The notes under the pieces were generated by a model. The model was not told the origin of the DNA, made no database searches, and saw only the letters and a list, made by a program, of their open reading frames with translations. 64,000 bases of DNA. Source: JBDWFY01 sp039976075. Its GTDB lineage: Bacteria; Pseudomonadota; Alphaproteobacteria; Rhizobiales; Stappiaceae. The stretch lies in NCBI GenBank assembly GCA_039976075.1, contig JBDWFY010000011.1, positions 310,001 to 374,000 of the forward strand, read 5' to 3'. Both the position numbers and the translations under genes were made by a program. The stretch's first letter is position 1; every line of letters starts with the position of its first letter. Below, piece by piece: positions 34,492 through 43,561 of this stretch.

Positions 34492-35271
34492 ATGACAGAT
34501 ACATCTGAGGGTCGGTATGAACAGCCTCTGGGCATTGGTGACATTATCAGCGAGACTTTTTCGATATTGATCGGAAACATTCAATCCGTTTTGATTATGG
34601 GCGGTATCCCGTCATTGATTTCGCTGTTGCTGACCTGGGGGATTCTGGGTGCGGCGTTCGTGACCGGCGGGCTTGACCCGGATCCAACTGATTTGCAGGA
34701 CGGATTCAACGGTTTCGGTATGTTTATCGTATCGCTGATATCCTTTGCGATATACGGCATCGTTCTGGCTCTGTTTGTGCAATTGGCTTACGATTCCAAA
34801 CTTGGTCGATCGGTTCAGCCAATGCGTTATATTCAACCTGCGCTGGGAAGTGTTGTGCACATCGTTCTTCTGACGATCATCATCACGCTCCTGGTCATCA
34901 TTCCATTAATGCTTTTTATCGTTCCGGGCCTGTGGGTCTATGCGGTTTTCTCCGTCTGCATTCCGGCGGTGATCATTGAACGGGCCGGATTTGGTGCGCT
35001 GGGTCGCAGTGTGTCCCTGACCAAAGAATATCGCTGGCCGATCGTGGGATTGATCGTGGTCTTTGGGGTCATCTTCGTATTGATCAATCTGGCCGGAACG
35101 TTTGTTGCGGGGATGATCCCGGGTGGGCCCATCATCGGCATTATCGTGCTTTCAGTGATTTATAGTGTCGTCTACGGCATGTCCGGCATTCTGGTCGCCT
35201 TGATTTATGCGCGCCTCAAGGAGATCAAGGAAGGGGCCAGCGTGAACGATCTGGTGGCGATATTCGATTGA
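34492..35271 (+). CDS. Membrane protein, paralogue 2 of a tandem pair
   Basis: A 259-residue polytopic membrane protein clearly homologous to the preceding gene. It shares the GIGDIISETFSILIGNIQSV start, VPGLWVYAVFSVCIPAVIIER, GRSVSLTKEYRWPIVGL and the ending YARLKEIKEGASVNDLVAIFD in near-identical form. The middle loop differs and carries an acidic DPDPTDLQDGFNG insertion. It starts 58 bases after the first copy stops and is preceded by GAGAGAG. Function unknown. Loss of one copy might be masked by the other. Confidence 0.8.
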   Translation: MTDTSEGRYEQPLGIGDIISETFSILIGNIQSVLIMGGIPSLISLLLTWGILGAAFVTGGLDPDPTDLQDGFNGFGMFIVSLISFAIYGIVLALFVQLAYDSKLGRSVQPMRYIQPALGSVVHIVLLTIIITLLVIIPLMLFIVPGLWVYAVFSVCIPAVIIERAGFGALGRSVSLTKEYRWPIVGLIVVFGVIFVLINLAGTFVAGMIPGGPIIGIIVLSVIYSVVYGMSGILVALIYARLKEIKEGASVNDLVAIFD

Positions 35272-35315
35272 CGTTCGGTGGTTAGGTTGTGACTGATCGT
35301 CGTTTACCGGCGTGT

Positions 35316-35331
35316 CCCGGCTCATGCCGGG
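35316..35331. repeat. Palindromic hairpin between convergent genes
   Basis: CCCGGC-TCAT-GCCGGG at 35316-35331 sits between the stop codons of the second membrane paralogue and the MOSC gene. No T-run follows on either strand. It may form the 3' end of both transcripts, or belong to a palindromic repeat family of which only one copy is in the window. Confidence 0.5.
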
Positions 35332-36030
35332 TCACCCCATCAACCGAGCGTCTGTGTTCTCTTTGAAACCTCTTGCCTGCTTTTTGGCAAATGCCGCTCG
35401 CCAGCTCTGGGAAAGGTGCGGCTGGCCTGCAAGTTCTGCTGCGAAATCGGGAGATAGAACGGGATCAAATCGTGCCCTGATCAGACGATCAAGCGACAAG
35501 TCAGGGCAGGGGCGTTCAATCAGGCATATGACATCGCCCGCCCGGACTGTGCCCTGTTGCAGGACCCTGTAATACCATCCGGTGAAGGCCGTCCGCTGAA
35601 AGGCGGCGGCCATCTGACTGATGCCGGTATGAGCGTTCAGCTTCCAGCAGGGCTGTCGTCCCTGGCAGATCTGCACGGTAGCAGACCCCATTTTCAACGT
35701 GTCGCCAAGACACAGGTTTTGCTCGTTCAGACCGGTGGTGGAGACGTTCTCGCCGAAACATCCAGGCACGAAACTATCTGCATTATCGGGAAAGGTGGTG
35801 CGCCAGTGTGCCATATGATCGGCAGCGTAGTGATGAACCGCTTTTTCTGGGCCACCATGAACCTTGAGATCGGCCTGACTGTCTTCAGTAAATCCTGTTT
35901 CTTCAAGATGTAGCGCATCGTGCGTCGGCTTTTTACCAATAGCGGAAGAGGGTTTTCCGGGCCAGCGCTCTTCGACCCTGCCGACAAACAGTGCAATTAT
36001 TTCTGCGTTCAGATCAGGCAATGGGGGCAT
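35332..36030 (-). CDS. MOSC domain protein (YiiM-like)
   Basis: A 232-residue MOSC-domain protein of the YiiM type, associated in the literature with detoxification of hydroxylated purines and with sulphur or molybdenum cofactor chemistry. The conserved cysteine lies in ICQGRQPCWKLNAHTG (about residue 126). GKKPTHDALHLEETGFTEDS, KVHGGPEKAVHHY and CFGENVSTTGL are family segments. The frame is open back to 36117, overlapping the MarR gene. I chose the ATG at 36030 because AGGAA precedes it and the resulting length matches YiiM. The same-strand MarR gene ends about 65 bases upstream, so they probably form one transcript. Confidence 0.8.
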   Translation of the reverse strand: MPPLPDLNAEIIALFVGRVEERWPGKPSSAIGKKPTHDALHLEETGFTEDSQADLKVHGGPEKAVHHYAADHMAHWRTTFPDNADSFVPGCFGENVSTTGLNEQNLCLGDTLKMGSATVQICQGRQPCWKLNAHTGISQMAAAFQRTAFTGWYYRVLQQGTVRAGDVICLIERPCPDLSLDRLIRARFDPVLSPDFAAELAGQPHLSQSWRAAFAKKQARGFKENTDARLMG

Positions 36031-36094
36031 GGCAGGGGATTCCTGTGAGGTGTGAGCGGAACTGTTCATTGAAAGCGACAGGGTCGACATCGGA

Positions 36095-36646
36095 TCAGGC
36101 GGCGTCGGAATACTCATGGCAGAGCTGTTTGCTCTCAGCGGCAGACAAGCGCTCGTTCAGCAATTCGCAGTGACCGCCCTTGGCCATTTTCCGGTGATGC
36201 ACACAAGTTTCACAAACCCCGAAAGCCCGTAACCCGCGTTGTTTCAGTGCGGCGCGCGCCAGTGCTTCCAGTCCGGAGAGCAGCGACGCGGCCTCCTCAT
36301 TTTTCAGGGTGTTTACCGCGTCATCAATCACACCGGTTTTTTGCAGCAGTGCATCGCCTTTAGGGGTGACCGAATAGGAAATCGACCGCTTGTCCTGATC
36401 GGAACGGACTTCGGAAATCAGATCCTTTCTGGCAAGGGCTTTCAACGTTTGCGAAACCGTTCCTCGCGTTGCCGTCATGAAATCCGATACTTGCGAGGGA
36501 GATCGAGAAAACCGGTTGGCCCGTGCCAGATAGGAGAGGGCTGTCCATTGAGTGGGGTTGATGTCCTCTCCCCACTCGTCAGCCGCAGCGATGCGGCCCA
36601 GCCGGTCGATCAGTTCCTTGATGCGATTCTGTTCGTTTTTGCTCAT
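36095..36646 (-). CDS. MarR family regulator with a four-cysteine C-terminal tail
   Basis: A 183-residue winged-helix regulator. The MarR core covers about residues 25-125, with SPSQVSDFMTATRGTVSQTL as the recognition region and SEVRSDQDKRSISYSVTPKG as the wing. The unusual part is the tail (residues 145-180), with cysteines in the pattern C-x2-C-x11-C-x15-C beginning FGVCETCVHHRK. This could bind zinc or an Fe-S cluster, or serve as a redox switch. It lies upstream of the MOSC gene on the minus strand and is divergent from a secreted protein and a CxxC redoxin. The promoter region has two copies of a 16-bp repeat. Confidence 0.85.
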   Translation of the reverse strand: MSKNEQNRIKELIDRLGRIAAADEWGEDINPTQWTALSYLARANRFSRSPSQVSDFMTATRGTVSQTLKALARKDLISEVRSDQDKRSISYSVTPKGDALLQKTGVIDDAVNTLKNEEAASLLSGLEALARAALKQRGLRAFGVCETCVHHRKMAKGGHCELLNERLSAAESKQLCHEYSDAA

Positions 36647-36656
36647 GGTTATAAAG

Positions 36657-36720
36657 TAGCGACTCGAAATTACTATTGCAATATCGAATTTCCATGTTAA
36701 TTAATAGCGACTCGATATTA
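36657..36720. promoter_or_regulatory. Two 16-bp direct repeats, MarR operator candidate
   Basis: TAGCGACTCGAAATTA at 36657-36672 and TAGCGACTCGATATTA at 36705-36720 differ at one base and are 48 bp apart. An inverted AATATCGA at 36680-36687 pairs with the TCGA(A/T)ATT halves. One copy lies just upstream of each divergent gene. Binding by the adjacent MarR protein is inferred. Confidence 0.65.
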
Positions 36721-36736
36721 AATGAAGGAAACGATC

Positions 36737-37501
36737 ATGAAACGCTCTTTTGTCGCCGCATCCGCGTTGTGCCTGTGTACCGGCATTGCCGACGCTGGTG
36801 GAGATCACACCAGCCACGCCATTCACCAGGATGGCACTGTGACCTCCGCTGCCGATCAATCCAAGGCTGCGGCATTCGATATCCTGGCAGCGCATGTTCA
36901 CCGCCACGGCCGGACCGTGACTTTTCACATGACCACAAACGGGGTCGCGGGTGCTGACAAGCCACAGGCGACCGGCCAATTTGGCGGGTCGACCGTTTAC
37001 TCGTATGTCTGGCCGACTTCACTTGATCCATCGGCAGTCGGCTTTGAGGAAAAGACCGGCATTCTGGCGCTTGCCGCGACCAGTCACCCCGATTTTGACG
37101 ATACGCCGCTCTATGATGAAGACAGGGACGGCGATCCAACCAATGCCGCCGATGGCGCAGAGTGGCATAGCCACTGGGTCGTCCTGACACCGACAGAGGC
37201 ATGCGGGCCGGGTGCTCTGGGTGTTCGTGACATTCCCGATGGAGAAACACCGGCCATGCCCGCTACATGGCCCGGCGTGCCAATCTTCCTCGACAGCCCG
37301 GGCTTCACTCCGCTTTTTGATGGCCCTGAAATCAAAATCAACGCCTCGTTCAAGGACGCAGATGTTATTACCGGGGCTTCCTATGATGGTGTCACATCAG
37401 CTCTGAAAGTGAATGCGAACATTCACGCTCCGCTATTGTGTGTAACAGATGTGTTCGATGTCGCCTCCGGTGACCTCTCTCTTCCGGGCAAAATCAAGTA
37501 G
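36737..37501 (+). CDS. Uncharacterised secreted protein, histidine-bearing
   Basis: A 254-residue protein with a signal peptide (MKRSFVAASALCLCTGIADA), so it is periplasmic or secreted. The mature part has clustered histidines (HTSHAIHQ at the start, AAHVHRHGRTVTFHM, and AEWHSHWVVLTP in the middle), two cysteines (TEACGPG and LLCVTD) and an acidic DEDRDGDP loop. I do not recognise a family. Metal binding is possible from the histidines. The ATG at 36737 has AAGGA about seven bases upstream; an ATG at 36722 overlaps the operator repeat. It is followed by the redoxin gene in the same direction. Confidence 0.7.
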   Translation: MKRSFVAASALCLCTGIADAGGDHTSHAIHQDGTVTSAADQSKAAAFDILAAHVHRHGRTVTFHMTTNGVAGADKPQATGQFGGSTVYSYVWPTSLDPSAVGFEEKTGILALAATSHPDFDDTPLYDEDRDGDPTNAADGAEWHSHWVVLTPTEACGPGALGVRDIPDGETPAMPATWPGVPIFLDSPGFTPLFDGPEIKINASFKDADVITGASYDGVTSALKVNANIHAPLLCVTDVFDVASGDLSLPGKIK

Positions 37502-37562
37502 CCCAGTAAAACTCCCGGTGGGATGCCGTGCATCTCATCGGTGATTGCTTCGGAGATATCCC

Positions 37563-38123
37563 ATGAAACAGTTGCAACAGGCCCCGGAACTGGTCGTTTC
37601 GCAGTGGTTCAATGCCGATAAGACGATCACCCTTGAAGCGCTGAGGGGCAGGGTGATCGTCATGGAGGCCTTTCAGATGTTGTGTCCCGGCTGTGTCTCA
37701 CATGGCCTGCCACAAGCACAGCAGATTGCAGCGCTGTTTCCGAGCGACAAGGTCAGCGTTATCGGTCTCCATACCGTATTTGAACATCATGCCGCGATGA
37801 CGCCGGTCTCGCTGGAAGCCTTTATTCACGAGTATCGCCTGTCTTTTCCAATCGGTGTTGACGAAGCCGGTCCAGGCGGCATGCCCAGAACGATGGCCGC
37901 TTATGGTCTACGGGGCACGCCCTCGCTTGTGATCATCGATCAAAATGGGATCCTGCGTGCCAACCATTTTGGCCAGGTTCATGATCTTCAGGTCGGTGCT
38001 GAGATCGCCACGCTGTTGGCGGAGCGGGCGACAGCGGAATTAAACACGCCGGAGGATGCGGGCGAAGAACAGATCTGCGATGAGAACGGCTGCCCCCTTC
38101 CAGCTTCGGGTGTGAACTCATAA
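37563..38123 (+). CDS. TlpA/peroxiredoxin-like redoxin with a CxxC motif
   Basis: A 186-residue thioredoxin-fold protein. The active site is FQMLCPGCVSHGLPQ (CPGC, about residue 44). The cis-proline region is LRGTPSLVIIDQNG (about residue 122). A second cysteine pair, CDENGCPLP, closes the C-terminus (about residues 174-182) and may act as a resolving or metal-binding pair. There is no signal peptide, so it is probably cytoplasmic. The ATG at 37563 follows GGAGAT. It lies 61 bases after the secreted-protein gene and probably shares its transcript and the MarR control. Confidence 0.8.
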   Translation: MKQLQQAPELVVSQWFNADKTITLEALRGRVIVMEAFQMLCPGCVSHGLPQAQQIAALFPSDKVSVIGLHTVFEHHAAMTPVSLEAFIHEYRLSFPIGVDEAGPGGMPRTMAAYGLRGTPSLVIIDQNGILRANHFGQVHDLQVGAEIATLLAERATAELNTPEDAGEEQICDENGCPLPASGVNS

Positions 38124-38246
38124 TCAACACAGGTCGTGCAATTCCGGAGAGAAAATCATTTCCATGTCAGAGCAAGAAACGGGTGGATCATCCGTTCATG
38201 TTCTGACAGTTTCAGCTAATCGGAACACTTGCTGTGGAATGCGGAA

Positions 38247-39167
38247 ATGGAAGCACCCAAAACAATGGATACTCAGGATTGGAGCCTGTTGATCCTGCTG
38301 TCGGTTTTGTGGGGTGGTGCCTATTTTTTTACGGGTGTCGCCGTCAAAGAACTGCCGCCATTGACACTCGTTCTGGCACGCGTTTTTCTTGCGGCGATCG
38401 CGTTGGTGCCGCTGTTCTGGTATGCCGGTCACGCGTTGCCACGATCATTTTCAGCCTGGTTCCCGTTTTTGGGGATGGGCCTGTTGAACAATGTCCTGCC
38501 GTTTGGCTTCATTTTCGCAGGCCAGACGCAGATAACCGTTGGCCTTGCGTCCATCATCAATGCCATGACGCCGCTCTTCACCGTCATTGTGATGGCGTCC
38601 TTTCGGGAAGAACGTCTGACGCTGTACCGGGTGATCGGGGTTGTTATGGGGCTTGTCGGGGTCGCCGTATTGCGAGGATTTGACGGTGATCTTGGCGGGG
38701 CGCAGACACTGGGCATTCTTCTATGCATGGCCGCTGCGCTCTGTTATGGCTTTGCCGCTCTCTGGGGCCGCAAACACCTTGCCGGCGTTCCGCCGCTGAA
38801 GTCCGCAACATGCCAGCTGTTGTGCTCGACGCTCATCATGGCCGTGATTGTTTCCTTCATCGATCAGCCCTGGACTCTTCCTGCGCCAAGCCAGAGCGTC
38901 GTATTGTCCGTGGTGGGGCTCGCCGTCTTCAGCACGGCACTCGCTTACATCGTCTTTTTCAAGATCCTGGTGCGCGCCGGGGCGAGCAACGTCATGTTAG
39001 TCACGCTGCTTATTCCGATTACAGCGCTGGCATTGGGGAATGTTTTCCTCGGAGAGCCTATCCGGTCAAAAGAAATTATCGGAGCGCTGATCATCGGAGC
39101 AGGGCTCTTGTTCATCGATGGTCGCGTGATCAATCGGTTGATGGGAAAGCGCGCGGCAGTGGATTGA
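38247..39167 (+). CDS. DMT superfamily (EamA) transporter
   Basis: A 306-residue transporter with ten helices in two EamA repeats. The first repeat contains AGQTQITVGLASIINAMTPLF. The second contains LVRAGASNVMLVTLLIPITA and ends on LFIDGRVINRLMGKR. Start choice: ATGs at 38247 and 38265 are both possible, and the frame also opens with TTG at 38229. No strong ribosome binding site separates them. It stands between the redoxin gene and the convergent GMC oxidoreductase gene, and its substrate is unknown. Confidence 0.85.
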   Translation: MEAPKTMDTQDWSLLILLSVLWGGAYFFTGVAVKELPPLTLVLARVFLAAIALVPLFWYAGHALPRSFSAWFPFLGMGLLNNVLPFGFIFAGQTQITVGLASIINAMTPLFTVIVMASFREERLTLYRVIGVVMGLVGVAVLRGFDGDLGGAQTLGILLCMAAALCYGFAALWGRKHLAGVPPLKSATCQLLCSTLIMAVIVSFIDQPWTLPAPSQSVVLSVVGLAVFSTALAYIVFFKILVRAGASNVMLVTLLIPITALALGNVFLGEPIRSKEIIGALIIGAGLLFIDGRVINRLMGKRAAVD

Positions 39168-39213
39168 TGCGGCCCATAATAAAGTCATCTGTCTGAATCG
39201 CTGAGCCTCCCAT

Positions 39214-40893
39214 CTAGTCCCCTTCGAATTTGATGAGGTCGGCTGCGCGTTCGGCTGTTGCGATGGTCGGCGCCATCGTGTTTCCGGAAGTGACGGCGGG
39301 AAAGACAGAAGCATCGACCACCCGCAGTCCTTCCAGTCCATGCACTTTCATTGACAGAGGATTGGTTACAGCCATTTTCCCAGTCCCCATCGCGCAGGTC
39401 GATGTCGGGTGATACATGGTCATGCAGTGCGATTTGATGTAGCTGCGCAGTTCGTCATCTGTCTGAAGGTCACGACCCGGTTCAACCTCAGCGCCAACAT
39501 AGTTTTTGAAAGCCGGCTGGTCGGTTATCTCACGCATGATCCGGATTCCCCGAACCAGGTTCTGCATGTCGCGGTCGTCCTGGCAGAAATTGTGCTGGAT
39601 GAGGGGGTGGTCATGCGGGTTTGCACTGTGAAGACCCACATGCCCCCGTGAATACGGGCGCAAATCAGTCGCATGCATGGCCCAGCCGTGGGTGAAAAAG
39701 CTGTCTGCTGCCTGAGCGGAGGCGATTGTTGTACAGAAAAACAACTGAAGATCTGCTCGGTCAACCTCGGGTCCCGATTTCACAAAGCCGCCCGCTTCAC
39801 CGGTATTGGATGTAAAGGCACCCCGCCGCTTGAATATCCATCTGAACACATCCGCGACATTACGATGCAGAACCCGGGGCGAAAGGCCAAGGGTTTCGTA
39901 ACTCCTGGATTTTTGTTTCACCCAGGTGTCCAGGTGGTCATGCAAGCCTTGCCCGACACCGGCCAGTTCATGCTTGACATCAATGCCTTGCTTGACCAGT
40001 TCGTGGCCCGGTCCGATCCCCGACAGCATCAGGGTTTGAGGCGTATTGAAGCTTCCGAGCGCCATGATGACGTCGCGCTCTGCTGCAATCGTGTTTACGG
40101 TTCCATCCCGCTCATATTCAACGCCTGTGACCCTCTTACCTTCAAGAACCAGTTTCAGCACCTTGGCTTCAGTGATGAATTCGACATTCTTTCGCTTTCG
40201 GGCGAGCGCCGCATACCCGGATTCCATACCCCAGCGTTCGCCGCCCTTCTGCTGCAGCCAGTGATAGCCGATGCCTTCCTGATCCTCACCGTTGAAATCG
40301 GGGTTTATCTTGTAACCCGCCTGTTCGCAGGCCTCAAAGTAGACCTCGCACATGGCATTGGGACTGCGGGGAGGGGCGACGTTATAAGGCCCGCCAGTGC
40401 CGTGATATGTATAATCGATCAGGTCTTTCACGGGCTTGCCCCGGATGGCGTGCCCAGGCGTGTAGTCGGGGTTCGTGGTGATTTCGAAATTCTCGGATTT
40501 AATGAAGTATTTCTTCATCGCATGGCGCGACCAGCCGGTCGCTCCAAGATCTTCCCAGAGATCGTAGTCCTCCCACTGACCGCGGACGACGATCATGCCA
40601 TTGATCATGGACGAGCCGCCCACGGCCTTGCCCCTTGGCAGGTCCAGGGCTGCGCCACCCAGCCCCTGGTTTGGTTCTCCCCGATACATGTAGGTCATCT
40701 TCGGCCCACCCAGAAAGGCAAGGTTGGGCATCATGAAGGTCACCATGCCCAGTGGCATTTTAACGATGGTTTTCTTGTTGTTCCCGCTCTTGCCATATTC
40801 CAGAACCGCGACGCGCACGTTCGGGTCCTCGCTAAGCCGATAGGCCAAGACGCATCCGGCAACTCCTCCTCCGACGATGACATAGTCATACAT
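39214..40893 (-). CDS. GMC family FAD-dependent oxidoreductase (choline dehydrogenase-like)
   Basis: A 559-residue GMC oxidoreductase. The FAD-binding VGGGVAGCVLAYRL motif is at residues 7-20 and VLEYG follows near residue 31. GMC signature 1 lies in PRGKAVGGSSMINGM (about residue 88), and signature 2 in ALGSFNTPQTLMLSGIG (about residue 280). The C-terminal active site has the histidine in MYHPTSTCAMG (about residue 497) and the SGNTMAPT asparagine. Its closest known relatives are choline and other primary alcohol dehydrogenases, which would make an aldehyde from an alcohol. It is downstream of the sarcosine-type dehydrogenase. No betaine-aldehyde dehydrogenase is encoded nearby, so choline as substrate is a guess. 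Confidence 0.87.
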   Translation of the reverse strand: MYDYVIVGGGVAGCVLAYRLSEDPNVRVAVLEYGKSGNNKKTIVKMPLGMVTFMMPNLAFLGGPKMTYMYRGEPNQGLGGAALDLPRGKAVGGSSMINGMIVVRGQWEDYDLWEDLGATGWSRHAMKKYFIKSENFEITTNPDYTPGHAIRGKPVKDLIDYTYHGTGGPYNVAPPRSPNAMCEVYFEACEQAGYKINPDFNGEDQEGIGYHWLQQKGGERWGMESGYAALARKRKNVEFITEAKVLKLVLEGKRVTGVEYERDGTVNTIAAERDVIMALGSFNTPQTLMLSGIGPGHELVKQGIDVKHELAGVGQGLHDHLDTWVKQKSRSYETLGLSPRVLHRNVADVFRWIFKRRGAFTSNTGEAGGFVKSGPEVDRADLQLFFCTTIASAQAADSFFTHGWAMHATDLRPYSRGHVGLHSANPHDHPLIQHNFCQDDRDMQNLVRGIRIMREITDQPAFKNYVGAEVEPGRDLQTDDELRSYIKSHCMTMYHPTSTCAMGTGKMAVTNPLSMKVHGLEGLRVVDASVFPAVTSGNTMAPTIATAERAADLIKFEGD

Positions 40894-41040
40894 TCGCCTG
40901 CCTCCCTTCCAGAAAAAGTCTACGCGTTGGTTGTGTCACCCTCAAACACTTCATGGGGGGACTCCGTTGGCCAATCCAGCCAACTCCGCTGGCTTCGCCT
41001 TGGTGTATGGAATTGACGCGTTCATCTGAAAAATACTCCG

Positions 41041-43476
41041 TCAGCTGCGGGGCAGTGACAACACCGGATCATAGGGTGATGGGGGAATAACTGTCGCGGG
41101 CACGCTTTCACCGCAGCAGTCTATGGTTAGCGTCTGGCCGGTAGTGCTCAGATCAGTATTGACAAAAGCCAAGGCCAAATTCAATCCGGTGCGGTGGCCC
41201 CATTCGCCTGAGGTAACGGTCCCGACGACGCTCTCGTGTTGCAAAACTGATGCGCCGCTGTGGGCGGGCATTTTTTCTGAGGCCAGGCGCAATGTCACCA
41301 GTTGTTTTCGACGCGTACTTTCTTGCCGTTTGATCAAGGCATCTTTGCCGATAAAGTCGGTTTTGTTCAGTTTGACAAAGCGATCCAGCCCGGTCTCGTA
41401 GGGATCGAACTCCGTCAGAATTTCCGCTTTCCAATGCAGATAACTTTTCTCCATGCGCATGGAATCTACCGCCCGTGCGCCGAACAGTTTCAGTCCGTGT
41501 GGTTCGCCCGCCTGTCGCAATGCCAAATAGGCAGCATAGAGCGATGCGTTCGGCACGTGGATTTCATAGGCCAGTTCACCAGAAAAACTCACAAGCATCA
41601 CGGTGACCGGTGCTATGCCGATGAAACATTCTCGAACAGAAAGCCAGGGAAAGGCATCGACAGACCATTCTCCACGAGAACAGGCCGACAGGACTTTGCG
41701 GGCTTTGGGGCCCGCCAACACAAGAATTGTCTGTTCGTTCGTCAGGCTGCGGAAGTGCACGTCCTCACACGGTCGCACATGTTGTGTCAGCCAATCCATA
41801 TCGTGATATTCGCTGGCGGCGGCCGAGCCATACCAGACTCGGGCCGGACCGCGATCGGACTGAGGCAGATTGGCGAGTGTCGCTTCCCCCTTCATCATGC
41901 CGTGGTGATTGAGAAGGTATCCAAGACCCACGCGATTGTCTTTGCGCGAGACGGTGCCACAAAACATGCGGTTCAGAAAGTCGTGGCTGTCCAAACCGGT
42001 GATTTCAATGCGATTGAAACCATTGACTTCGCACAGGCCGACATTGTCTTGAACATTCCTGATTTCTGATGCGACCAGATCGAATGTTTCATCAAAGTCG
42101 AACCCCAGGGTCGGATGAAAGCCAGCATTTGGCTTGATATAGTCAGTTCGTTCCCAGCCATTGACCACTGTGAATTCTGCGCCTTCTGCCGCCAGGACAG
42201 GTGTCAAAGGCGTCGTCTTGGCATTGCGACCGGCAGGCCGATGTTCATGGGGAAAGTGGAAGCGGAATTCGTTTTGGTAGTCTTCTATGGCTTTCAAGGC
42301 GGTCAGTTCGACATTGGCCTCGGCGGTGAAGCGACGAGGATCGATTGCCCACGTATCGTAGCACGCCTCCCCATGGACGATCTGCTGGGCGAGCAGCCAG
42401 CCATGCCCGCCTCCTTCACCCAGTCCTGCCCGCAGGCCTATTGCGCAAAATGCGTTCCGCTTGCCTGGAATGGGACCGATCAGCGGAGCGCCATCGATCG
42501 TGTAGGTGATCGGACCGTTGATGATTGTGCTGATACCGGCTTCCATCAGTACCGGCATGCGGGCAAATGCTCCCTCAAGCACATCCATCACACGGTCAAG
42601 ATCATCAGGACACAGGGCATTGGAAAAGTTGGGATCAATTCCATCCATACCCCACGTTTTGCAATCCTGTTCGTAGAACCCAAGCAGCAGACCGTTCTTT
42701 TCCTGTCGGCAGTAATAATCAGAAATGGGGCAGCGAAGCAGCGGCATGCGGTGGCCTGCTTCCTTGATGGATTGGATGTCTTCGGTCAGGAAATACTGAT
42801 GCTCCATCGATGCGACGGGGTGGTGCACACCCATCATGGCGCCAACCTCATTCACGCGGTATCCGCATGCATTCACCACAACATCGCACTCAATGTCGCC
42901 TTTCCCGGTGTGCACCGTCCAGGTGTCATCCTTGTTTTGAGTAAGATCAACCACTGGCGTGTGGCGATAGACTTCTGCGCCTGCGTGACGCGCCCGGCGC
43001 GCCAATGCCTGGCATAGCTGCGCGGGGTCGATGTCACCGTCCAGTGGGTCCCAAAGGCCGCCCATCAGATTGTCGGTTGAAATGAGCGGGTGCCTGCGGG
43101 CGCACTCCTGCGCATCTATTATTTCAAAATCGACATCCATGCCCCGCGCCATGGACGCAAAATGACGGTAGCCCTGCATTTGCGCGTCGGTGTTGGCCAA
43201 CCGAATGCCGCCATCACCGTGATGATAGTTGATCGGATAATCCGGATCCTCGGACAATTCCTTGTAAAGTTTGATCGAATAGGATTTCAGACCGACCATC
43301 GTCTGGGTCATTCCAAAATTGGTGACCTGGGCAGCCGAATGCCATGTGGTACCACTGGTCAACTCGTCTCGTTCCACCAGAACGACGTCCGTCCACCCTT
43401 CCTGTGTGAGATGATAGAGTGTGGAGCAACCTGCAATGCCTCCACCTATGACGACGGCTTTGGTACGCGCTCTCAT
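41041..43476 (-). CDS. Sarcosine/dimethylglycine dehydrogenase-like flavoprotein
   Basis: An 811-residue two-domain enzyme. The N-terminal DAO-type FAD domain (about residues 1-400) starts AVVIGGGIAGCSTLYHLTQE. It has TSGTTWHSAAQV, whose histidine matches the covalent-FAD site of dimethylglycine dehydrogenase. The C-terminal half is a GcvT-like aminomethyltransferase domain (about residues 430-800; GLDSHDFLNRMFCGTVS, SFSGELAYEIHVPN, RMEKSYLHWKAEI), which in this family channels formaldehyde to tetrahydrofolate. It would demethylate an N-methyl amino acid. AAGGAGC precedes the ATG. It lies 85 bases downstream of the gntR gene that ends the hyu-TRAP operon. Confidence 0.85.
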   Translation of the reverse strand: MRARTKAVVIGGGIAGCSTLYHLTQEGWTDVVLVERDELTSGTTWHSAAQVTNFGMTQTMVGLKSYSIKLYKELSEDPDYPINYHHGDGGIRLANTDAQMQGYRHFASMARGMDVDFEIIDAQECARRHPLISTDNLMGGLWDPLDGDIDPAQLCQALARRARHAGAEVYRHTPVVDLTQNKDDTWTVHTGKGDIECDVVVNACGYRVNEVGAMMGVHHPVASMEHQYFLTEDIQSIKEAGHRMPLLRCPISDYYCRQEKNGLLLGFYEQDCKTWGMDGIDPNFSNALCPDDLDRVMDVLEGAFARMPVLMEAGISTIINGPITYTIDGAPLIGPIPGKRNAFCAIGLRAGLGEGGGHGWLLAQQIVHGEACYDTWAIDPRRFTAEANVELTALKAIEDYQNEFRFHFPHEHRPAGRNAKTTPLTPVLAAEGAEFTVVNGWERTDYIKPNAGFHPTLGFDFDETFDLVASEIRNVQDNVGLCEVNGFNRIEITGLDSHDFLNRMFCGTVSRKDNRVGLGYLLNHHGMMKGEATLANLPQSDRGPARVWYGSAAASEYHDMDWLTQHVRPCEDVHFRSLTNEQTILVLAGPKARKVLSACSRGEWSVDAFPWLSVRECFIGIAPVTVMLVSFSGELAYEIHVPNASLYAAYLALRQAGEPHGLKLFGARAVDSMRMEKSYLHWKAEILTEFDPYETGLDRFVKLNKTDFIGKDALIKRQESTRRKQLVTLRLASEKMPAHSGASVLQHESVVGTVTSGEWGHRTGLNLALAFVNTDLSTTGQTLTIDCCGESVPATVIPPSPYDPVLSLPRS

Positions 43477-43561
43477 CTGGCTGCTCCTTCAAATGTTCAA
43501 GCCATTTGATGCCGGAAAATGGTCGATAACAAGCGCAATTGGAGCGTATTGGTGAAAATTC

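Noticed and set aside
40966..40984. GTTGGC-N7-GCCAAC hairpin between the two flavoenzyme genes
   Set aside because: The stem is only six bases and lacks a T-run. An overlapping alternative stem (AGCCA/TGGCT) exists, so I do not call it a terminator.
39673..41016. A long plus-strand open frame of about 447 codons opposite the GMC oxidoreductase gene
   Set aside because: It lies antisense to a gene with all GMC signatures intact, has no ribosome binding site or recognisable domain, and its composition is that of a mirror frame.
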